Source of the DNA: Branchiostoma lanceolatum
Lineage: Eukaryota; Chordata; Leptocardii; Amphioxiformes; Branchiostomatidae
Assembly (NCBI RefSeq): GCF_035083965.1
Contig: NC_089725.1
Coordinates: forward strand, 29,335,925 to 29,399,924
Reading direction: 5' to 3'
DNA: 64,000 nt
Below, one piece after another: positions 1 through 16,169 of the stretch; position 1 is the stretch's first letter; the number at the start of each line of letters is the position of its first letter. The notes under the pieces are model-generated. The model ran no database searches and was not told where the DNA came from. It saw nothing but the letters and a program-made list of their open reading frames with translations. Made by a program: the position numbers and the translations under genes.

Positions 1-2199
1 ACAGAGTTGACTCTTGCTGGAGTGTTCCGTTCGTGGGGAAGAGAGAAGAAAGTGAAGACGCTACATGGGAAGGTTCTGCAGCCTAGTGTGGGAATGCTCC
101 TTTGATGTGCAAGTGAATTTGAAGGGGTAACCCATACTACATTTTTTCACTAGCAGCTGATAAATCCCCCTTTCTACTAGACAGCAAGCGCTAATTTAAT
201 CCACAATGTGAAATGATTTAAAAGACAACAAAACATATAAAGATTTGTTCTTTATCTATGAATTTGTTTAACAATTAGTCAAATTTTTCTCACTCAGCAG
301 TCGCAGCCTCTAGTTAAAAGGGAGTGTAAGCAGACTCTGTAACTTATTGTATTTTATATTGTACATACATGTAGAGATAGGCAAGATTGAATCAATGCAC
401 TCTTGTGAACAGAAGGACAGCACACAGGAGACTCCATGTGATGTCAGAGGAAAAATATTTAGTCGTGTACATGAAAAAAGCATTAGGTTATTTACCCTCA
501 TGAAGTACTCTTCCTCTTCCTGTTGTAGCGACTGCTATCATCTTGTTGATCATTCTGTCGCTAGTACCGGTAGCCTAGCAGTAGTATCATGCTAAATAAT
601 CATTTATTGAATCAAATAAACATTTCATGTTGTGAAGAAAAGTGCAAAGTTGTAGTATTTAAAAAAAACTAATTTCTAAGTAATGCCATCCTTTCCTGGG
701 CCTGTTTCCTTAAGAATAGTTTACCCATTTCTGAAGACTTTGTGGTGAATTGGCTTATGGTCCTTTTTTCCTGTCAAGAGCTACAGCCAAGGATAGTTTG
801 CACAATATAGAAATATTCAATTTCATTGGTTAACAAAGTTATTATTGCCCTGAAGAAGATGACAGTCCACTGAAATGTTGGCAGGTGAAAAACATTGGTT
901 GTGCAGAAAGAACTTTTACCAAACTTTACTGTAGTTCACTGGTCTATGACATCCTGTTTTAGGAGGCCATGTTCAACAAGTACTTAAATTAACCTAAGAA
1001 GAACACAAAACACATGTACAAGACTAAACACAAAACACACATACAACTACAAATTTATTACTTGTCATGTTACTACCCATTGCATGGGGTTTTCAAAAGA
1101 TTAATATCTCCAAAAATATCTCCTATATGTCAAATATGTTAAATTAGATTATGGCTTAAAATGTTTGGCACAGTTTGGCACATTCTGGAGAAAAAAATAT
1201 AAATAATAGTCTCACTACACATCACAAAATACTGATACAACATTTTAAAGGCACTGCCACTAATAACAGTAAGTACAATTATACAATAATGTTATCTTTA
1301 CTGACTGTTGGATAAGGCAACACTGGCATAGTATCTGTGTAAACATCTAGCAGGCTAGTCACATTTTACATACTATATGTAACACACTAATCATATTTCC
1401 ATGTTCACTTCAAAACATAGAAAATGTGTGAAAAAAGCCTTAAATTGTGTCAAAAATGTCTTTACGTAATCGTATCAAGATGTCATTGTTGCTACAGTTC
1501 ACCTAAGACACATCATTTCTTAAATCTTAAGACTACATGTCTTCAATCTTAAGACTACATTTCTTAAATCTTAAAACTACATTTCTTAAATCTTAAGACT
1601 GTTAGCTGTTAAATATCTTGAGGACTTAACAAAACACTGACATTGTAGCAATAGCTTAGAGCCTACAAATATCATATGTCAAGGAAATACTTATTCTAAT
1701 ACTGTTTGGGATAAAATGCAACATACTATGGCATGGGTGACTCCACACCATCAAATATCATTGTTACTGGCAGTCTGGCACACATGTGATTAAACATACT
1801 AAGACATTGATCTACAATCCTGTTGCTTGAACAACAAAGATGTCTACTCTAACATAAAAGTGGTTGCTAAGAAAGACCTTTCTATACAACATTTAAGATA
1901 AAATGTTTACATGTTTGGTCTACAAATTACATGTACAAAAATATCTCAAGTCATGGTCCAGCCTTTTATCACAGATATTAAAAAGGAGCCTTTAAACACA
2001 GAAAATTTCAGCTTCATCATGGCTTCTTCCAATGAGAACTTGGCTAATGGTAAAATATCATTCACAACCTGGGTTGACATATTGAAAAGGTGATAGTCAC
2101 CTGTTATGTCAATCCTTCCACAAATGTGGTAAATCTGAATAAAAAATAAAAATAAAACAACTACATCAGAGAGAGAAGTTTCAGAGTAAAACAGAGTCA
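1..2199. other. AT-rich non-coding flank, no gene seen
   Basis: No open reading frame here has recognisable protein content or convincing splice signals. The stretch lies downstream of the minus-strand WAP gene and probably holds its 3' UTR and intergenic DNA. Around 840-960 there is a retroelement-tail-like sequence (a motif reading like 'cctgaagaagatgacag' followed by 'ctgaaatgttggcagg'), a type of repeat seen elsewhere in the window. Confidence 0.5.
1515..1603. repeat. Short tandem repeat, about 24-bp unit, four copies
   Basis: The unit 'cttaaatcttaagactacat' is repeated about four times with small changes. It is non-coding. Confidence 0.7.
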
Positions 2200-2389
2200 A
2201 GCCCCTATCACACATAGCCAAACATAACCACCCAACCTTCTCCAGCCCATTCAGCTTGGATGCGATCACAGGAGCGAACTGGAGCTAGAATAGGAAGGAT
2301 TCCAGGCTACTCCCAACCCAGTGCCCACCTTGGTTGGGGAGTGGTCAGGAGCAAAGTCGTGGGAAGGTCCTGAACGTGTGACATGGGCT
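2200..2389. mobile_element. Harbinger-like MITE abutting the WAP gene stop codon
   Basis: The ends are inverted: 'agcccctatcacacatag' on the left and 'acgtgtgacatgggct' on the right. The right flank is tta (2390-2392) and the left flank is tca (2197-2199), consistent with a TTA/TAA target duplication carrying one mutation. A second copy at 41222-41537 has an intact TTA on both sides. A 3-bp TWA target site is the mark of PIF/Harbinger elements, so the superfamily is inferred from target site only. On the minus strand the TAA flank is the stop codon of the WAP/VWC gene. Confidence 0.7.
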
Positions 2390-5300
2390 TTAGAATGTTG
2401 TCCATAAAGACATAAACATCAGAAGAGCCCCTAAGCACAACAAGTCTCTGGACCGAACCGGTGCGGCTGGGGAACTGACTGTTGGCTCTTCCTGCTGTGC
2501 AGCAGCTGAAGGGCAGGGGGCGTCGGTGCACACGACTTCTCCACTCAGACAGGTGCTGGAAAAATGTTTCAGAGAGACAAATTTTACAATACACATTACA
2601 CACACAAATGCATACTTCTGTTTTGTGACATAGCATCATTAAATTATTCAACCTTACTGGCATTATAGATATAAGAAATTTTTAGACTTTAAATTTTAAT
2701 ATCTCCTTATATCCCTGAGTGTCAAACCCGTACAAATGACCACCTCTACATTAGGACCACCTTGCTAATGTGACCACTTTTTGGTGATCCCTTAGATAAT
2801 TTTTCTCATTGACACAAGCATTAAGAATCCTGAGTTAAGCTGTAAAAGTGTCTCACCAGTTGTTGCACCTGTCCACCACCCTGACCACTTCTCCCTCAGA
2901 ATACGGAGATCTGTTGGCAATGCAACCTGAAATATAAAAAAAGGAATTTCATAACAGTGCAGGTGTAGCAAAAAAGGTATCTTTCGAAATGTTTGCGACT
3001 TATCAGAACAATTTCTAAAACATGGTATTCCTATATCAAATCAAAGTTTATTGCACAACAAATGTAACGGGTACAATGTATGGCAAGTTTGTAGGTTGTA
3101 CAAAATGTCAAGACATATATGTCTTTGCTTATTAACAATATTAATGAATTCTACAAAACTATATGTACTCTTTTCCAAACATTCCCGAGTATAGTCAAGT
3201 CAACATAAGTCAAGTAAGTCAGGTCATAACATTCAAAATCATTTTAAAACTATTCGAAAACACTACAAATATCTAAAAACCCCTGAGGTGACCTGGAATG
3301 GACACTACTGTAAATTCACTGGGACTCAGTAGTAGGGGAAAGGAGGTGTCCACTGTGGGGATTGGGTGACAAACGGCTACTTTAGAGTGCTAATGTTAAG
3401 ATTGTGGTTGAAACAACCCGAGTGGTTACATTGTACTATGGACAGACCTGTGGAGGCACCTATTGCTGCTGCACACGTCTTGGAGTACTGGCAGGCACCG
3501 ATGGCAGGACAGCACTTGTCGCTCCCCCCACAGTCGGAGTCCGTTGTACACATGGCCTCTCCACACAGCTGGGAACCCGTAGGGTCAGGGCAGAACCCAG
3601 GCCGCGTGGACGCGCCGTCATCTACAGAGGGAGAGATGGGGATATCAGTGTTCACTTACTGAGATTCACCACATTCGTGGCATTGTGTTGGCGTAGCGGT
3701 TAGGGTGTTTGGCCCACCTGGGTTCAAATCAAGTGATATGTCACCAATGTTGTGCCTTTGGAACCCGGATGCAAAGACAAGGATTGGTCGACCAATCACA
3801 ACACTCAAGAAACTCATAGAAACCGAAACTAATTTGGAGGGACAAGAAGTCCTCTCTGCAGTGAACGACAAGAAGTTCTGGAGAGCAAACTTCACTTGCT
3901 ACACCTCGTAAGAGGAGGACCGATGATGATGATGATGATGTTGCACCTTTGGGAAAGGCAGTCAACATGACTTTCCTCACTCTAACCAGCTGCATAAATG
4001 GGTGCTAGACTTTGGTTGATTACTCATGGTTAAAGGCAGTGAGGGATGGGCTCCGCCTTCCAATACCGTGCCCTAGACACAGTGGATAATAACCCACTGC
4101 GCCCATGGCCCCTACGGCCTCAAAAAGGCTATGGGACTACCTTTACCTTTTACGTTACGTTTGTGGAAGGCTTGACATAACAGTTGACTATCACCTTTAT
4201 CAAGAAGTCAACTGACAGTAAGGTTTTGAACCACTCTATTTGCTTGATTAAAAAGAAAATCATCAGGAATTACACACTCACCTGTGTTACATGGGCCATT
4301 GGTGCAGGTTACTTCACCTGAGTGCTGACAGGTACTACAGTGGGTAGAAAAACAATAATCAAAAAAATTATTGAGAAAGTTTTGCTATAATCGTTTTAGA
4401 AGCAGAAATATCCTAATACATTGTACCATCACCCTGAAAAATGCATCTTAAAGAGATCTCCAATGCAATGTCCCCCAGCATAGTGCACTCCTGTATACCG
4501 GGTATGTGAACTGCGCAAAACTGTGCCTGAATGTTGTATCATTGGCAGTATATCCAGGGCAGCACCCCTCTAAATCTCTCTATTAGTGTAGGCCATTTGA
4601 ATATAAGCAGCTCAAGCTCAAAAGTAACTTCAGAAGTATACACCATCTCTTTGGACTCAAGCAAGCACACCCATCCTCTCACCTTCCACTAACCCTTCTG
4701 GATTTAAGCTGTAGAAAAGGCAGTTCTAGTCTCCAACTTAGTCACTCAAGGTCAAGAGCATAACACAAGCAGCCAAACTGAAGCTGGTTACCCAGTTGTC
4801 TTTATGACTAGCCTTGCACAAACAGCAGAGAAATGCTGTGACTTACCAACAGTTCCCGTCTCCATTCTCAATCTGCTCACCAGGTGACAGCATGCCTGCG
4901 TCTGGGTCAATACACTCCACTGGAAAACAACAACATTTCTTTCACAAACATAAGTTATGGTTTTTCAAAACTGTAAATGTGAGTTTATGTACTGCAAGTC
5001 TTAAACAAAGAGGGGACACCTTACAGCTCACCTGGTCAGGACAGGTGAACACTTACCTGTCTCTGTTGGCACCTGGCACCTTACAGCACACATGGTCAGG
5101 ACACCTGTCTCTGTGGGCACCTGGCACTCGTGGTCACAGTCGCTGCTGGGAGACACATTGCAGCACACCTGGTCAGGACAGGTGAACACTTACCTGTCTC
5201 TGTGAGCACCTGACACTCGTGGTCACAGTCAGTGCTGGGTGAACTTACAGAAACCTGGGCAGGTAGACACTTACCTGTCTCTGTGGGCACCTGGCACTCA

Positions 5301-8300
5301 TGGTCACAGTCGCTGCTGGGTGACACCTTGCAGCACACCTGGTCAGGACAGGTGTACACTTACCTGTCTCTGTCGGTACCTGGCACTCATGGTCACAGTC
5401 GCTGCTGTGAGACACCTTACAGCACATCTGGTTAGGACAGGTGGACACTACAGCTCACTGGTAAAGTGGACACTCACCTGTCTCTGAGGGCACCTGGCAC
5501 TCGTGGTCGCAGTCGCTGCTGGGGGACACCTTGCAGCACACCTGGTCCAGCGGACACTCCCTGTCGTTCGAGCATGGGGCGAGGCAGGGGGCGGGGTCGA
5601 ACACGTCCTCCACAACCGCACACTGGGAAGCTGGGGTGTTGAATTATTATGGGTTAGAACTTAACCTTAAGCACTCTGAAGTCTGAAGCAGCCGTTTTGC
5701 ACTCAATTCCCTATTAGTTACAGAGTTAGCCAGCAGGGAGAAGGTTAAAAGGTAAAAAAAATGTTTCTAAGTACACACAGTTCTGCAATTCACTGAAGTG
5801 TTAAAGTTGATGTTACAAATGTCCATGGATATGTGTACAAAAAAATTGCTATCATCAAACCAAAAAGCAAAATACATCTGTACTGGTCTGCCTTTGACAA
5901 CATGAAGAAAGACTGAGCTACGTGTGTCGTCACGGTGTTTGGGTTCCAGTGCTTCCCCAAACAGGATGAACATACTTGTCAGAAACATGTGACCTCGACC
6001 CATGACCTTAGAATGCTGTTATCTCATACCACAGGACTTCAACTGAATTGTACTGTTGCCTTTTTCCTTTTCAAAACTGTTTGGAAACGTTTATCACTAC
6101 TGCAGTTGTTGTTCAAAATATTGCGCTAGTTGGCCTATTTAGTTTGATAACACCAACAGTAGCTGATGGTGATGTCATAGCCAGTTAAACCGTCTGCATA
6201 AGTATTACTGACTCCAAGCAGGGATTGAAGAGAAAGACTGTTCCCTTCTTCTGATTGGTTAACACGTTTCTTACTCGGTAATTTTTTTAGGGGACTAGAT
6301 TTCATGGTAGAAGTGGAAAGATTGTTTTCATGGTGTGTTAAATTTGCAGTTGAAGTTATTTTGTAGTACAGTAGTATTGTATGGCATCATGAGTTTGCAG
6401 TGAAGAGGCCACTGAGAAAACTGCAAAAAAATAAAAAACCCAGAAAACAGAAAATTTGTATTCTCCAAGCAGATGTTTGGCTCTGGCTTGTTTTTGATGT
6501 GTTTGAAGGCATTTTCATTGGGCTTTATACCCACCCCTATTTCTAGACTTGCAGTTGATCCATTCAGGCTGAAGCTCTAAGAGATCGGATATCATAAAAC
6601 GGGTACTTATTTATATAAAGAGAATTCAAACTCTACAACTGGATTCGAATTCAGAGATTTATTTCCGGACGTTTCGAGTGACATCCATCACTCTTCTTCA
6701 GCGTCACTAAAATGAACTAGCAGAACCAACCAGTCCTTATTTGCAATAACTAGAAAAACCGATTTTACATGGCAAATCACACAGTCATGCATAAGACGTA
6801 TTGAAATGTAAAACAAGATCTGGAAGGTTCCTATGGTAAGACAACACCATAGGAACACTATTGTCCTTTGGTTGGGGGGAGGGCGCGGTCCCAGGTACTG
6901 GAGAGTTCTACGCGGAGTCCTCCCTTCCTGTTTAGGGTGGGGTAGAGTTTGAATTCTCTTTATATATTTGTTACCTGGATGTCTAACCTTCACAAAGGGT
7001 ACTTATTTAATTATCAGAAAAAATTTAGATAATTTTTCCCTTCAAGTTCAACCTCTGCTTACACAATTAATGTAGCGTGGAAACACAAACACAAACAGTG
7101 ACACATGGCAGTGATCAGGAGCATGTCTGAGGAGAAACAGGGGCAGTGTGTTTCTAGCTTTGGGCATGTTACTGAGGGAAACAGAGGCTCAACTACTGAC
7201 AGAACTGGGAGAAAACAGGATGGAGTTTTGAACTATGGACCTCCTTGGATCTTGAATTTTGTTGAAAACAGACTTTTTTCCTGAAAGACATAACTGAGAG
7301 AAAAGTATGGAAGTTAAGAATAAGACTTCTACAAAAGCTTGAAACTGAAAAAAAGTGAAAGTGACCTCAAATACTAGTAAGTTTAAATCCATCTGAAAGT
7401 TGCTGTGATTTCCTACAAACTGCTGTATAATTTCTATAACTGTCTTATCTCTGCAAAATCTCTGAGCATCATTTCTGATGTACATGTGAAAAGTTGACAT
7501 GTCTGTTCCAACCATGAATATCAAAGTTAACAAGAAAACAATGAATTTCAAACTCAATTTCAAAGCGGCAGCAAGATTATGCATAGAAAAAGTTTCACAA
7601 CTCAATATGATTTTGAAACATCCCAATGGGTCGAGTTGGTAAAGGGCCGAAGCATCTAACATCCATTTTTGAGGAGTCAAAAGTTATTTTGGGTAAATCA
7701 AAATAAATGGGTATGCCTAAACACCTCACCCGACCTCATCCAACCTCACCCGACCTCATCCGAGTCTAAAATGCAGTGTATACGGGGCAGGGACATTATT
7801 TGACGTTCTGGATACGCTAAATATGCAATTATGAATGCAAAACAAGCAGAAAACTCAAGTATTTACCAGTTTTTATAAGTTACTCCGCTCTAACGGGTGC
7901 CGCGAAACCCCCATGTGGTGCGTATTTGGGTTGAAAACAATGGCGAAACCCCGCGGAAAATAGATCAACTTTGACTCGGAAAATCTCGTTTCTGACAAAA
8001 GTCTGATTCCTCTGAAGCACTGTAGGAGATTGGTGAACTTGTCACGATACTGGAGACATATTTATATGCTTGATCTGACCTATTTTTACTGCACTATTGA
8101 CTTTTTCCGTGACCATGATACTCCAAACGGCGCGTATCACACTTCTATCTTGGAAACGAGCGGAGTAACTTACAAAAACTGGTAAATACTTAGAGTTTGA
8201 TGCTTGTTTTGCATTCATGATTGCATATTCAACGTATCCAGAACGTCAAATAATGTCCCTGCCCCGTGTACACTGCAATTTAGACTCGGATGAGGTCGGG

Positions 8301-9430
8301 TGAGGTCGGATGAGGTCGGGTGAGGTGTTTAGGCATACCGAAAATAAATGGCTATGTTAATTTTGATAAAATTGCTATAATTCACAGATCTAAATCAAGT
8401 CATTCTGTTCACAATCAGACCAACTCAGCCCGACACCCTAACCCTAACCGAGTTGAACGGGGGGTTGAGCTGAGTTCAGTAAAATCTGAATCGTCCTTAT
8501 CCCCTCAAAAACATCTTGAAACACCTGGCAGTCAGGGCTGACAGTGATGCAAGATGTGCAAACTATAACTTGGGACAATCAGTGACATTGGTGCCATGGT
8601 CCTTATCAACAACCTGTCAAGGTCACAGACACTCAAGGTCGGTTTAAAAGGAAGATATATGGAGGTCTAACAATAAGCTGATCTGGCTGGAAATTTCAGA
8701 GCTGGAAGCTACATTTTCACTCTGTAGTAAAGCACAGATTGAGCTATAAATCAGTATTATCAAACTGTGCCCTGGAAACATGGACTAGCTTCCTGGTTGG
8801 CAAACAGAGGTGTCTGGTTACCCACCAAAGAACTGTTTGTTTGAATTTCTCATGTGTTCTGAACTCACACAAAACTTCAGACAGCTTCAGGAGGGGAGGC
8901 TCAGTTGATTGCTGAAGGTGGAATATTCAACAATCTTTATAAACACTGAAAAAACATGATCTTTTTAAAATAGAAACTTTCCCCTTTGAAGAAGATGGCC
9001 ATCATTCAGAATTAAAGTTGTAGAGAGAAAAGTCTCTGGGCAATGCTTCCGTTGAGCTCTCGGACAGCGGAATAGCTGAAAAGGCTAGCACCCAGTCTAT
9101 GTTGACTGGGATAAAAACTGTCTCCCTCAACCTAGCGATAACATGACAAGTTTTGCACCCTCCTGCTTGTCCAACAAGTCTGAAAACTCCCCAGACAGTC
9201 TCTCACTCGTGTGACCCACATCGAAAACGTTTAGCTTCAAGAACACTGCCCTAACCATGACCCCTGAAGGGCATTAGACACATTCCACACCAACTGCAGA
9301 ACTAAACAAATTATCCTGAAGAGTACCCTAACACTTAGGTGATTAGGAAAGTGGAGTACTTACAGTCCTGAAGAGTGGAGACCAGCGGAAGGAGGCACAG
9401 GAGGAGATGCGCAGCCTGGAGCACCATCAT
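2390..9430 (-). CDS. Secreted or GPI-anchored protein with two WAP + VWC-like modules
   Basis: Seven exons, all GT-AG and phase-consistent: 9430-9364, 5630-5478, 4919-4847, 4334-4282, 3621-3448, 2926-2857, 2555-2390, giving 251 residues. The start is the ATG pair at 9430, which opens a signal peptide (MMVLQAAHLLLCLLPLVSTL). Exon 2 holds a WAP four-disulphide core (ECPLDQVCCK, then CDHEC). Exons 3-4 form a short VWC-like unit (CCTCQHSGEVTC). Exon 5 is a second WAP domain (SDCGGSDKCCP). Exons 6-7 form a second VWC-like unit (CNNCTCLSGEVVC). The tail is hydrophobic (DLLCLGALLMFMSLWTTF) after a Ser/Pro/Ala-rich linker, which suggests a GPI signal. Intron phases repeat between the two halves, so the gene probably arose by internal module duplication. 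WAP domains often inhibit proteases and VWC units often bind BMP-type ligands; neither role is shown here. I know no named orthologue. Intron 1 is 3.7 kb. Confidence 0.75.
2728..2845. repeat. Dispersed 'tgaccac' MITE-like repeat, copy 1
   Basis: Repeated 'tgaccacc' and 'gaccacct' words lie in the pattern 'gtgtcaaacccgtacaaatg ... gaccacctctacatt ... tcattgacacaagcatt ... aagaatcctga'. Related copies occur near 35830-36010, 38818-38970, 43790-44018, 59285-59466 and 63870-63960. Ends reading 'caaacctgta' and 'caggtttgac' suggest a short inverted-repeat element. Confidence 0.6.
3672..4170 (+). repeat. tRNA-derived SINE-like element
   Basis: The start reads like a tRNA-type RNA polymerase III promoter: an A-box-like 'tggcgtagcggttaggg' and, about 30 bp on, a B-box-like 'gggttcaaatc'. 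The body ends with 'gggaaaggcagtcaacatga' and 'ctttcctcactctaaccagc', a tail that recurs in shortened form near 17557 and 40370. An (atg)n run lies at 3921-3938. It sits in an intron of the WAP gene. It is not a functional tRNA, because no acceptor stem can be folded. Confidence 0.6.
5030..5560. repeat. Minisatellite made of WAP exon 2 end plus splice donor
   Basis: About five degenerate copies of an 80-95 bp unit. Read on the minus strand, each copy carries 'gaccaggtgtgctgcaagg' (DQVCCK), the CDHEC segment and a donor-like 'gagacaggtaagt'. The terminal copy is the true end of exon 2 (donor after 5478). The extra copies lie just downstream in the intron and most keep the reading frame of the WAP core. 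Confidence 0.8.
6614..6997. mobile_element. Short retroelement-like insertion with 13-bp target duplication
   Basis: The direct repeat 'gggtacttattta' flanks the element at 6601-6613 and 6998-7010. Inside are inverted segments 'aaagagaattcaaactctac' and 'gtagagtttgaattctcttt'. The right end carries 'ttacctggatgtctaacctt', a sequence shared with the tail of the Penelope-like remnant at 59516-59998. The long target duplication suggests insertion by target-primed reverse transcription. Confidence 0.65.
7709..8340. mobile_element. MITE with about 185-bp terminal inverted repeats and 9-bp target duplication
   Basis: The left arm (from 'ggtatgcctaaacacctcac') and the right arm (ending 'gtgaggtgtttaggcatacc') match as inverted repeats over roughly 185 bp with few mismatches, up to 'gttactccgctc' and 'gagcggagtaac'. 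The 9-bp 'aaaataaat' occurs at 7700-7708 and 8341-8349. Long arms with a 9-bp duplication resemble Mutator-like elements. There is no transposase, so it is non-autonomous. It lies in intron 1 of the WAP gene. Confidence 0.85.
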
Positions 9431-11452
9431 GGAGTCATGCAAATGAAGACGTGGGACAGAGGCCAGCCTCTCACCGACCTGCAAACATGGAGATCCTTCA
9501 AAGGTGTCTGCTGATGACATGTGGATAGCAGGGCACAGGGGTGGTACATTATGTGACTGCGTGGGGTCTGGTTGGGGAATACTGTGGAATGATTTGAAGT
9601 TTACGGTGACTTGATTTCAACGGAGATGCTGGGGAGAGGAGCAGTTTGAGATGTTTGAAGTTCCCAGATGAAACAACCACAGTAATGCAATGTACGCCAT
9701 AGCACATGTTCATGGTATGACGAGTTCCTAGAACCAAGGAGGTTATAACCTCCTTGCTAGAACATATAATGACTGGCAAATATCTAATGATTTACGGTAG
9801 TCATGAATGCTAAAAACAACTTGCTTTTGTTACACAGCTCAACAGGGAAACTTTGTTCGTTTTTTTTTCTCACTCTCTTTTTCCTCTTTTCCTTTAAAAG
9901 CACTTCAAACAGTGGTTAATAAACTAATTGATGTATTATGCAATGAATTTATATAATTTTTTTCTCCTGTGAGAATCAATGTAGGCACCATGAGTACAAA
10001 ATACTACAGTTGTGTTGTGTATAAAATTAAATAATACTTCTGCAGTAGCTTCTGAGCCCCAGTTCTGCATGTCTGCGTTACCTGACACTGAGACAAATCA
10101 GACACACTCCAGCCAATGATTTGTAAAGGGTCTGATTCCTGCCAACTTGGTAGCTTTCCAGAAATTTGTCAGTTTTATTTGGAGCTCTCCCAACATCTCA
10201 AAAAGAGGGCGTATCTCCAGTTAGTGGCAAATTTACTCTTGTAGGTGATAGACGACTTTAAAAGGTTTTAAATAACTTCTAATGATTAAAGTCAAGACAT
10301 AAGTCACATCAAGTAAATCAATGATTAAATTGTTCTCTTTGTCAACTGGGCTCCCTTGAAACTTCAATGTAGAAATAAGTAAATAAATAAATGAAAAGGT
10401 GGGGAGGATGGTTAGTAGAGCCAAAGACATTGCTATATAATGTCCTTGGTAGAGCAGAGCCAAATTGTCTGTTGGCGTATATGTAAGAACTGTGGAATTC
10501 TTGTTTGATTTGAAAATCATAGAATTAAAGTCATTTTGCCCAAAATTGATAAAAGTGATGGGCTACTTGTTAGGTCACTGATAAAGAGGGCCATCAAAAG
10601 ACCTGAATTTTGCACCTATTCTGAAAATTCAACTTACTACAAGTTTTTTGCCAGATCATCGGGCAACATCAGCAAGGTAACGGTACCAGCAACAACTCAA
10701 ACAGTCTGTTATCTACAATTTTGTTAGTGTTAAACAGCTGTACAAAATTATACATAAGGCCAAGATCTAACTGTTATGAAATGACACAGCTGCACTGAAA
10801 ACTGGGTAACTCCTGTCACACGAGACTATCAACACGCTGTTATCTCGACAGACGAGACAGTGATGAACAGGATCCTTTGTTTCTGCTACTGGAGACCGAC
10901 TTGAATCTCGGCCAAGCAGGACCAAACTGTTGACTTTGCAGAGCTGAGTTTGGTTTGACTTGGCTCGATCGCAGCCAGCGTACTTACAAAACCCGATTTA
11001 CAATAAACTTACATGGCGTCCTGAGCGCAACCATTGTCGAAGGATCTTCTTTTGACGTTTGTCTTGGTTCCACTTTCTCCACACTACATTCCCTCATGCA
11101 CTCAGCTTCGGTTTCCAGCTTCTCTCAGCTGGAGAACTTCGTGGTTTTGACAGCTGATCGATGTTATGGTTATACCATTTATAATAGGGAAGCAGAAATA
11201 AATTTGTGTAAATAATAAAATATAAATGAAGAGAATATCAAACAACATACAATAAATCTTTAATGGTTTTATATTAGTTTGAAGTTCCTTTATTCTATTT
11301 TCTTTATTAGCCATCAAAAAATATATTTTTACCGACACTTCATCACTATTCCCCCTGTCTATATTGGTATCTACCGACGTCTCAAATTTCAGAAGATTTC
11401 CCGCGACCTGACACGAACGAGACACAAACGAGATTTCGCGAGACTACAACTG
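9431..11452. other. Intergenic region between the WAP gene and LC3
   Basis: This separates the diverging starts of the WAP gene (minus) and the LC3 gene (plus). It may hold the 5' UTR and promoter of the WAP gene. I see no coding exon. 9841-9900 is a pyrimidine-rich run. Confidence 0.45.
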
Positions 11453-11619
11453 ACCAATCAGATACGAGGATTAGTTTGATGACGTAATCTTCGGGCTAGT
11501 CCAGCCGTGTGGTAAACAAGTTGAGGACAGACAGGGACAAACTTCGCCAAGTCGACTGCGGGTTTCCAGCCAAAATTACCCAATTTCTCCCCTGTTTTTA
11601 GATAAAGCAGGGTGCCACA
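11453..11619 (+). promoter_or_regulatory. Probable LC3 promoter and 5' UTR
   Basis: Directly upstream of the LC3 ATG there is a CCAAT motif ('gaccaatcaga', about 11453-11463) and a CRE/ATF-like 'tgatgacgtaat' (about 11478-11489). GC content is higher than in the flanks. I see no TATA box, and the transcription start cannot be placed from sequence alone. Confidence 0.35.

Positions 11620-16169
<4,550 letters not shown>

Noticed and set aside
1946-2269. 107-codon minus-strand frame just past the WAP gene stop
   Set aside because: It runs through the MITE and AT-rich flank with no protein character.
3672-3760. Possible tRNA gene
   Set aside because: A and B boxes are present but no cloverleaf or acceptor stem can be formed; better explained as a SINE head.
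7189-7680. 163-codon minus-strand open frame
   Set aside because: Composition is AT-driven (Phe, Leu, Ile rich), with no family features; lies inside intron 1 of the WAP gene.
8435-8452. Telomere-like 'ccctaaccctaacc'
   Set aside because: Only two to three units; not an interstitial telomere.
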